Positions 60,149 through 64,000 of a DNA stretch of 64,000 nucleotides are shown here, piece after piece. Position numbers and translations under genes: made by a program. The notes beneath the pieces are model-generated. The model saw nothing but the letters and a program-made list of their open reading frames with translations, had not been told where the DNA came from and did no database searches. Source of the stretch: Ancrocorticia sp047501485 (lineage in GTDB: Bacteria > Actinomycetota > Actinomycetes > Actinomycetales > Actinomycetaceae); assembly GCA_047501485.1 (NCBI GenBank), contig JAZDRN010000006.1:1-64000 (forward strand). Reading direction: 5' to 3'. Numbering within the stretch: the first letter of the stretch is position 1; each line of letters begins with the position of its first letter.

Positions 60149-60613
60149 ATGCCGCACATGAACGTTGAGTCGTTCAATCTTGATCATCGAGCCGTCGCGG
60201 CTCCTTTCATCCGGGTTGCTGACGTCAAACATCTGCCCCACGGGGACGTGCTGACCAAGTACGACATCCGATTCTGCCAACCCAACAGCGAGCACCTTGA
60301 AATGCCCGCCGTCCACTCGATCGAACACTCCTTCGCCGAATACGCACGCAACCACAGCGACGTCGTCGTCGACTTCTCGCCGATGGGCTGCCAAACAGGC
60401 TTCTATCTGCTCCTCGCCGCCGAACCGGATGTGCCCGGTACGATCGAACTCGTGGCTCAGACCTTCCAGGACATCATGGAAGCCACCGAGGTTCCTGCGG
60501 CCAACGAAGTCCAGTGCGGCTGGGGCGCCAACCACTCGCTTGAGGCGGCGCAGCAAGCCGTGGGTGCCATGCTCGCAGCGAAAGACTCTTGGGAGCAGGT
60601 GATGGCGAAATGA
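60149..60613 (+). CDS. luxS: S-ribosylhomocysteine lyase
   Basis: Metal enzyme of 154 residues splitting S-ribosylhomocysteine into homocysteine and the AI-2 precursor DPD. Metal ligands H56 and H60 are in HSIEH, the third, C123, in CGWGANHSL, and the catalytic cysteine is C81 (GCQTGFY). The start ATG 60149 is eight bases after AGGAG. Its stop overlaps the nucleosidase start (ATGA), so the two successive steps of SAH detoxification are translationally coupled. Confidence 0.97.
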   Translation: MPHMNVESFNLDHRAVAAPFIRVADVKHLPHGDVLTKYDIRFCQPNSEHLEMPAVHSIEHSFAEYARNHSDVVVDFSPMGCQTGFYLLLAAEPDVPGTIELVAQTFQDIMEATEVPAANEVQCGWGANHSLEAAQQAVGAMLAAKDSWEQVMAK

Positions 60614-61920
60614 CTCGCATCCGTGCGATCGTTATCGCCGCGCAGGATGAGGAGATCCGCCCGGTCCTGGATGCCTTGACAGCCATGGCCACAAAGCCTG
60701 CCAAACTGGCCTGCCCCATCGCCTCGGCGTGGGTCGCGGCCTCCACCCATGGCAACATCCTCATCATGCGTACCGGTATCGGGCTGGTCGCCACCGCCAA
60801 CGCCCTCGGCTGGGCCATGGCGCGCTTCACGCCCAAGGTTGTCCTCTCCACCGGTTCGGCCGGTGGTTTGGCACCGGATATCAAGGTGGGCGACGTCGTC
60901 GTCGGCACCTCTTACGCATACGGAACCGCCGATGCCACCGCGTTCGAATACGAACGCGGCCAGGTCCCCGGCCAACCGGCAGTTTTCACAGGGGCGACCG
61001 AGCTTCTGGAGCACTGTACGCTGGACCTGCGCATGGGGCTCATGCTCGCGAGCGACTCCTTCGTGACCGCCAAGAATATCGGCGCGATGCGCGAGGATTT
61101 CCCGGCGGCTCTCACAACGGACATGGAGTCCACCGCGGCCGCCCAGGTGTGCACGGCATGGGACATACCGTTCATCTCCATCCGCTGCGTCTCGGATCTG
61201 TGCGGCCCCTCCGCGGACGAGGACTATCACATGGAGTTGGACCGCGCCGCGACGGCGTCCGCCGCAGCCGCCATCGACGTCCTGACCTATCTCGCAGAAC
61301 CGGGCCCCACCGGCCCTACGCAACGTTTCTCCGAGGACTCGCTGACGGCCGCACTCCTGCTCATCTTCGCCTCGGTGAACAAACTCCCCGAAGGGGATCC
61401 CACCACTGTCCCGGCCAGCCTGCGCGATGCGCTGCGGGACCACATCGCAGCCGAACACGAATACCTCGCCACCCCCACCCTGGAGCTGATCGCCGCCGCA
61501 CGCGCCGCGATCGAGGCCGACCCGAGCCTCACACTCACAGCCAAACAGTACGACTCCGAGCGCGCGAAGCTCACGAGCAGGATGGGCCTCAACACCGGGC
61601 GCGGACAGCTGGCATGGCCTCCCACCTCGCAGACCATCATCAAGAGATTCAACGGCTACTGGAACGACGCCCTTTCCAAGGTCGGCCTGAGAGTGCAGTC
61701 CGGGCGCAAGCGCGGTGGGTTGAAGTTCTCCGATCAGGACTACATCCAGGCCCTGCGCACCTTCTCCACCTGGTCAGCGAAGCGGGGAATGGCACCGAGC
61801 TACAAGGCCTACCAGCAGTGGATCAAGGACACCGAACGCCAAGGCATCGTCCCGTCCGGAGCCGCGATTCGGCAGCGTTTCGGCTCCTGGCGTGCCGCCG
61901 CCCAGGAAGCGCAGATCTAG
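60610..61920 (+). CDS. MTA/SAH nucleosidase fused to HNH-associated repeats
   Basis: Protein of 436 residues. Residues 1-230 form a complete MTA/SAH nucleosidase (Pfs): acid E14 (AQDEEIRP), STGSAGGL (80-87), E173 in DMESTAAA and D196 in VSDLCG. This makes adenine plus S-ribosylhomocysteine for LuxS. Residues 240-436 are extra: a helical linker and then two copies of a homing-endonuclease-associated repeat, TIIKRFNGYWNDALSKVGL (342-360) and AIRQRFGSWRAAAQEA (419-434), a unit found beside HNH nucleases and thought to bind DNA. Normal Pfs stops near residue 230. The frame is continuous, with uniform codon use, so it is not an obvious sequencing fusion. Confidence 0.88.
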   Translation: MTRIRAIVIAAQDEEIRPVLDALTAMATKPAKLACPIASAWVAASTHGNILIMRTGIGLVATANALGWAMARFTPKVVLSTGSAGGLAPDIKVGDVVVGTSYAYGTADATAFEYERGQVPGQPAVFTGATELLEHCTLDLRMGLMLASDSFVTAKNIGAMREDFPAALTTDMESTAAAQVCTAWDIPFISIRCVSDLCGPSADEDYHMELDRAATASAAAAIDVLTYLAEPGPTGPTQRFSEDSLTAALLLIFASVNKLPEGDPTTVPASLRDALRDHIAAEHEYLATPTLELIAAARAAIEADPSLTLTAKQYDSERAKLTSRMGLNTGRGQLAWPPTSQTIIKRFNGYWNDALSKVGLRVQSGRKRGGLKFSDQDYIQALRTFSTWSAKRGMAPSYKAYQQWIKDTERQGIVPSGAAIRQRFGSWRAAAQEAQI

Positions 61921-61971
61921 AGTCGACGCGTGGCTGCACGGACGCGCGGCCAAACGGCCACGCATCTATAC

Positions 61972-62003
61972 GGCTGAACACGGACGCGGCTGAACACGGA
62001 CGC
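61972..62003. repeat. 16-bp exact tandem duplication
   Basis: GGCTGAACACGGACGC occurs twice head to tail (61972-61987, 61988-62003), in the short convergent gap after the nucleosidase gene. Confidence 0.85.
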
Positions 62004-62083
62004 GTTCGATGCCTCCCCGGCATCCTCGCTGTTCCGTTTCCTATCCTGCTGCTCCCGGCTCGCCCCGCTACATGCCGAGCGTC

Positions 62084-64000
62084 CTATTCCACGCCGATCT
62101 GTTCGAGCAACCACGCCAGCACGAAGGCCTGCGTACGCCACTTGTCATAGCGGCCGGTCTTGCCGGCATGCCCCGCCACCATCTCGATCCGCTCCAGAAT
62201 CGGGCGTTCGAGCGGATCGTTGAGGGCCTTCTCGCGCAAGAGCTGCACCCATTTGGTGGGCTCGACGTACAGCACCCGGATGTCGTTCAACGACGTCGTC
62301 GCCAGAATGGCAGGATATTCGACCTCCCGAATGTTCTCCGCCGGGGAGTATGACTTCATGTACTCATAGACCTCCGGGGACTCGATGGGGTTGCCCCACT
62401 CCTCCCACTCTCCCGCCGTCAACGGCAGATCCGGATTGAGGATCGTGGTGAGCGCATCGACGAAGGGGACACCGGCGTGAACCGCGCGGAAGAGCTCCGG
62501 GGCCATGTTCACCACGGCGCCCATGAGAAGACCTCCCGCCGAGCGCCCCTCGGCAGCGAGCCGGTCCGGCGCCACCCACCCGCTGGAATGAAGCCACCTC
62601 GCGCAATCGACGAAGTCGCTGAACGTGTTCTTCTTGGAGAGCAGCCGCCCTTCCTCGTACCAGGACCGGCCCATCTCGCCGCCGCCTCGCACATGGGTCC
62701 AGGCGATGACGACGCCGCGTTCCAACAGCACGATGTGCCGGGCGGCGAAGTAGGGATCATTGGGAACCTCGTAAGAGCCGTAGCCGTAGATCCATCCCGG
62801 GTTCGTGCCGTCCGGGGCGGTACCTGCCTTGTAGGCGATGGTCAGCGGCACGCTGGTGCCATCCTCGGCCTCGACCCACACTCCCTCTTGCACGAACTGC
62901 GACCTGTCGTATCCGGGGACCTCGAGTGTCTTGAGGACCGTGCTCTGCCCGCTGGCGACGCCGTACATCGTCTGGGTGGGCGGGGTCAGAAGCGACTCGG
63001 TCGTGAAGACGACCTCCTGAGCGTTCCAGTACGGCGAGGGATAGAGCTCGATAGTGGACAGCGGCTCGCTCGGAATCGCCTGCGGCTCTCCCCAGATCGC
63101 CCGCTCGTGCGGCTCCTGGTAGCCGTTGGTCTCCTTGCGCAGCTCCACCGGCGGCCTGTTGGTGCGCGAGATCAAGCGCAGCTGGGTCTCACCTCCCGAG
63201 CGCATGGAGATGACCGCGAAATCCTGGAAGGCGTCGATGTCATATATCCGTTCGCCAGGCCCCGGAACCACCAGCGGCACCCATTCCTCGGGGGTGGCGG
63301 TGCGGATCGGAGCCGTCGCCACTGCAAAGTCCGGGTTCTCGCGGTTGTGGAGAATGAGAAGCTGATCGTCCGCCGGCTCGACGAGATAGTCGAGGCCTTG
63401 CTGGCGCCAGCAGACCACGATGGGTTCCGCGTGGGGCTGCGCCGTTGCGAAGAGCCGCACCTCCGTGGTGCTCCGCGACGCGGATGTCACCACGATCCAC
63501 TTGCCGTCTCGCGACGCCGTCGGCCATACATCGAAGCGATCGTCATCCTCCTGGAAGAGGAGCACATCGTCCGAAGCCGGCGTTCCGACGGCGTGCAGCC
63601 ATATCTGCCACGAACGCCACGAATCGTCGACCCGCGCATAGGCGATATTCTCCGAATCCGCCGTCCATGCCATGCCATAGGCGAGGCCGTCCACGACCTC
63701 GTCGACCACGTAACCGGTCTCGATCTCGAAGATTCGCAACCGGAAATGCTCATCCCCGGAATAGTCCACGCCCAGTGCACCGAGTGAGCCGTCGGGCGAC
63801 GGAGAGAAACCGGAGGAGCTGAAGAATTCCTCGCCGTCCGAGAGGACGTTGCCGTCCCACACGCACTGTTCGGCGACCGGGCTCGACAGATCGGGGCGGT
63901 CCTCACCCTGGGCGGGAACTCGGAACATGGCCGGATACTGCTTGCCCTCCCATGTGCGCTGGTAGTACCACCAGTCGCCCTCCCGCCAGGGAATCGTGGT
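62084..64000 (-). CDS. Protease II-like S9 peptidase (oligopeptidase B), 5' end beyond window
   Basis: S9A prolyl-oligopeptidase-family serine peptidase cutting after basic residues in short peptides. The catalytic triad is visible: Ser in EGRSAGGLLMGAV, Asp in LNDIRVLYVEP, His in VAGHAGKTGRYDKW. The N-terminal beta-propeller is present. The frame stays open beyond ATG 63928: the last 72 bases encode EGDWWYYQRTWEGKQYP, a conserved propeller-start segment of protease II. The gene is therefore cut by the window edge. At least 639 residues are present. Confidence 0.93.
   Translation of the reverse strand, partial: TTIPWREGDWWYYQRTWEGKQYPAMFRVPAQGEDRPDLSSPVAEQCVWDGNVLSDGEEFFSSSGFSPSPDGSLGALGVDYSGDEHFRLRIFEIETGYVVDEVVDGLAYGMAWTADSENIAYARVDDSWRSWQIWLHAVGTPASDDVLLFQEDDDRFDVWPTASRDGKWIVVTSASRSTTEVRLFATAQPHAEPIVVCWRQQGLDYLVEPADDQLLILHNRENPDFAVATAPIRTATPEEWVPLVVPGPGERIYDIDAFQDFAVISMRSGGETQLRLISRTNRPPVELRKETNGYQEPHERAIWGEPQAIPSEPLSTIELYPSPYWNAQEVVFTTESLLTPPTQTMYGVASGQSTVLKTLEVPGYDRSQFVQEGVWVEAEDGTSVPLTIAYKAGTAPDGTNPGWIYGYGSYEVPNDPYFAARHIVLLERGVVIAWTHVRGGGEMGRSWYEEGRLLSKKNTFSDFVDCARWLHSSGWVAPDRLAAEGRSAGGLLMGAVVNMAPELFRAVHAGVPFVDALTTILNPDLPLTAGEWEEWGNPIESPEVYEYMKSYSPAENIREVEYPAILATTSLNDIRVLYVEPTKWVQLLREKALNDPLERPILERIEMVAGHAGKTGRYDKWRTQAFVLAWLLEQIGVE

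Overview
The window is about 60% G+C. Its gene content points to a high-GC Gram-positive actinomycete: class Ib ribonucleotide reductase (nrdHIE plus a separate nrdF), an actinobacterial bacterial-tyrosine kinase, FemX-like bridge enzyme, lipoproteins with LxxC lipoboxes, GTG/TTG starts, and many genes that seem to be read from leaderless mRNAs. LuxS together with an MTA/SAH nucleosidase and sugar PTS genes suggests a relative of Actinomyces/Schaalia-type bacteria. This taxonomic guess is inference. The window is a draft scaffold piece: it begins with a homopolymer-rich artefact-like edge and holds a 10-N gap at 22349-22358.

Layout. 130-9720 (minus) is a compact exopolysaccharide or capsule operon: initiating sugar-phosphate transferase, two GT2 transferases, a UDP-sugar 6-dehydrogenase, a polymerase-like membrane protein, an acyltransferase, a flippase and a Wzz/BY-kinase. 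Divergent from it is a second UDP-glucose dehydrogenase (10027-11301), followed by galE and a FemABX-type transferase, so sugar-nucleotide supply and envelope assembly are clustered. 13742-17908 holds envelope and unknown proteins, a flavin-dependent oxidoreductase and a SprT-like protein. 18464-22282 is a sugar ABC importer (two permeases, a lipoprotein binding protein, no ATPase). 22647-30717 is a set of single genes: an AbiEi/DUF559-like protein, a low-Mr tyrosine phosphatase, a GNAT, a winged-helix HTH_42 protein, a VOC protein, an AraC regulator and an AI-2E-family permease.

31048-38835 holds nrdF, a membrane acyltransferase-like protein, a truncated P-loop gene bounded by about 80-bp direct repeats, and a three-gene cassette of a DASS anion symporter, a cNMP-domain histidine kinase and a stand-alone receiver. 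39111-45171 has an S4 protein, a lipoprotein and a GntR/FCD regulator with an MFS-amidohydrolase operon; three or four copies of a GTATAC-centred operator tie these together. 46254-51654 is a trehalose-type PTS, a phosphotrehalase and a LacI regulator. 52955-56023 is nrdHIE; upstream of it are a likely tandem NrdR-box pair and a dense array of DnaA boxes arranged as three back-to-back dyads. After serine dehydratase, a thiamine-binding protein and a Fur-family regulator come luxS and an overlapping MTA/SAH nucleosidase whose C-terminus carries homing-endonuclease-associated repeats. The window ends inside a protease II-like S9 peptidase.

The most unusual items are the ectopic DnaA-box array in the nrd control region, the LuxS / nucleosidase-DNA-binding fusion pair, the repeat-bounded broken P-loop gene, the transporter-kinase-receiver cassette, and the eleven genes sharing a TANNNT-N6/7-start arrangement.
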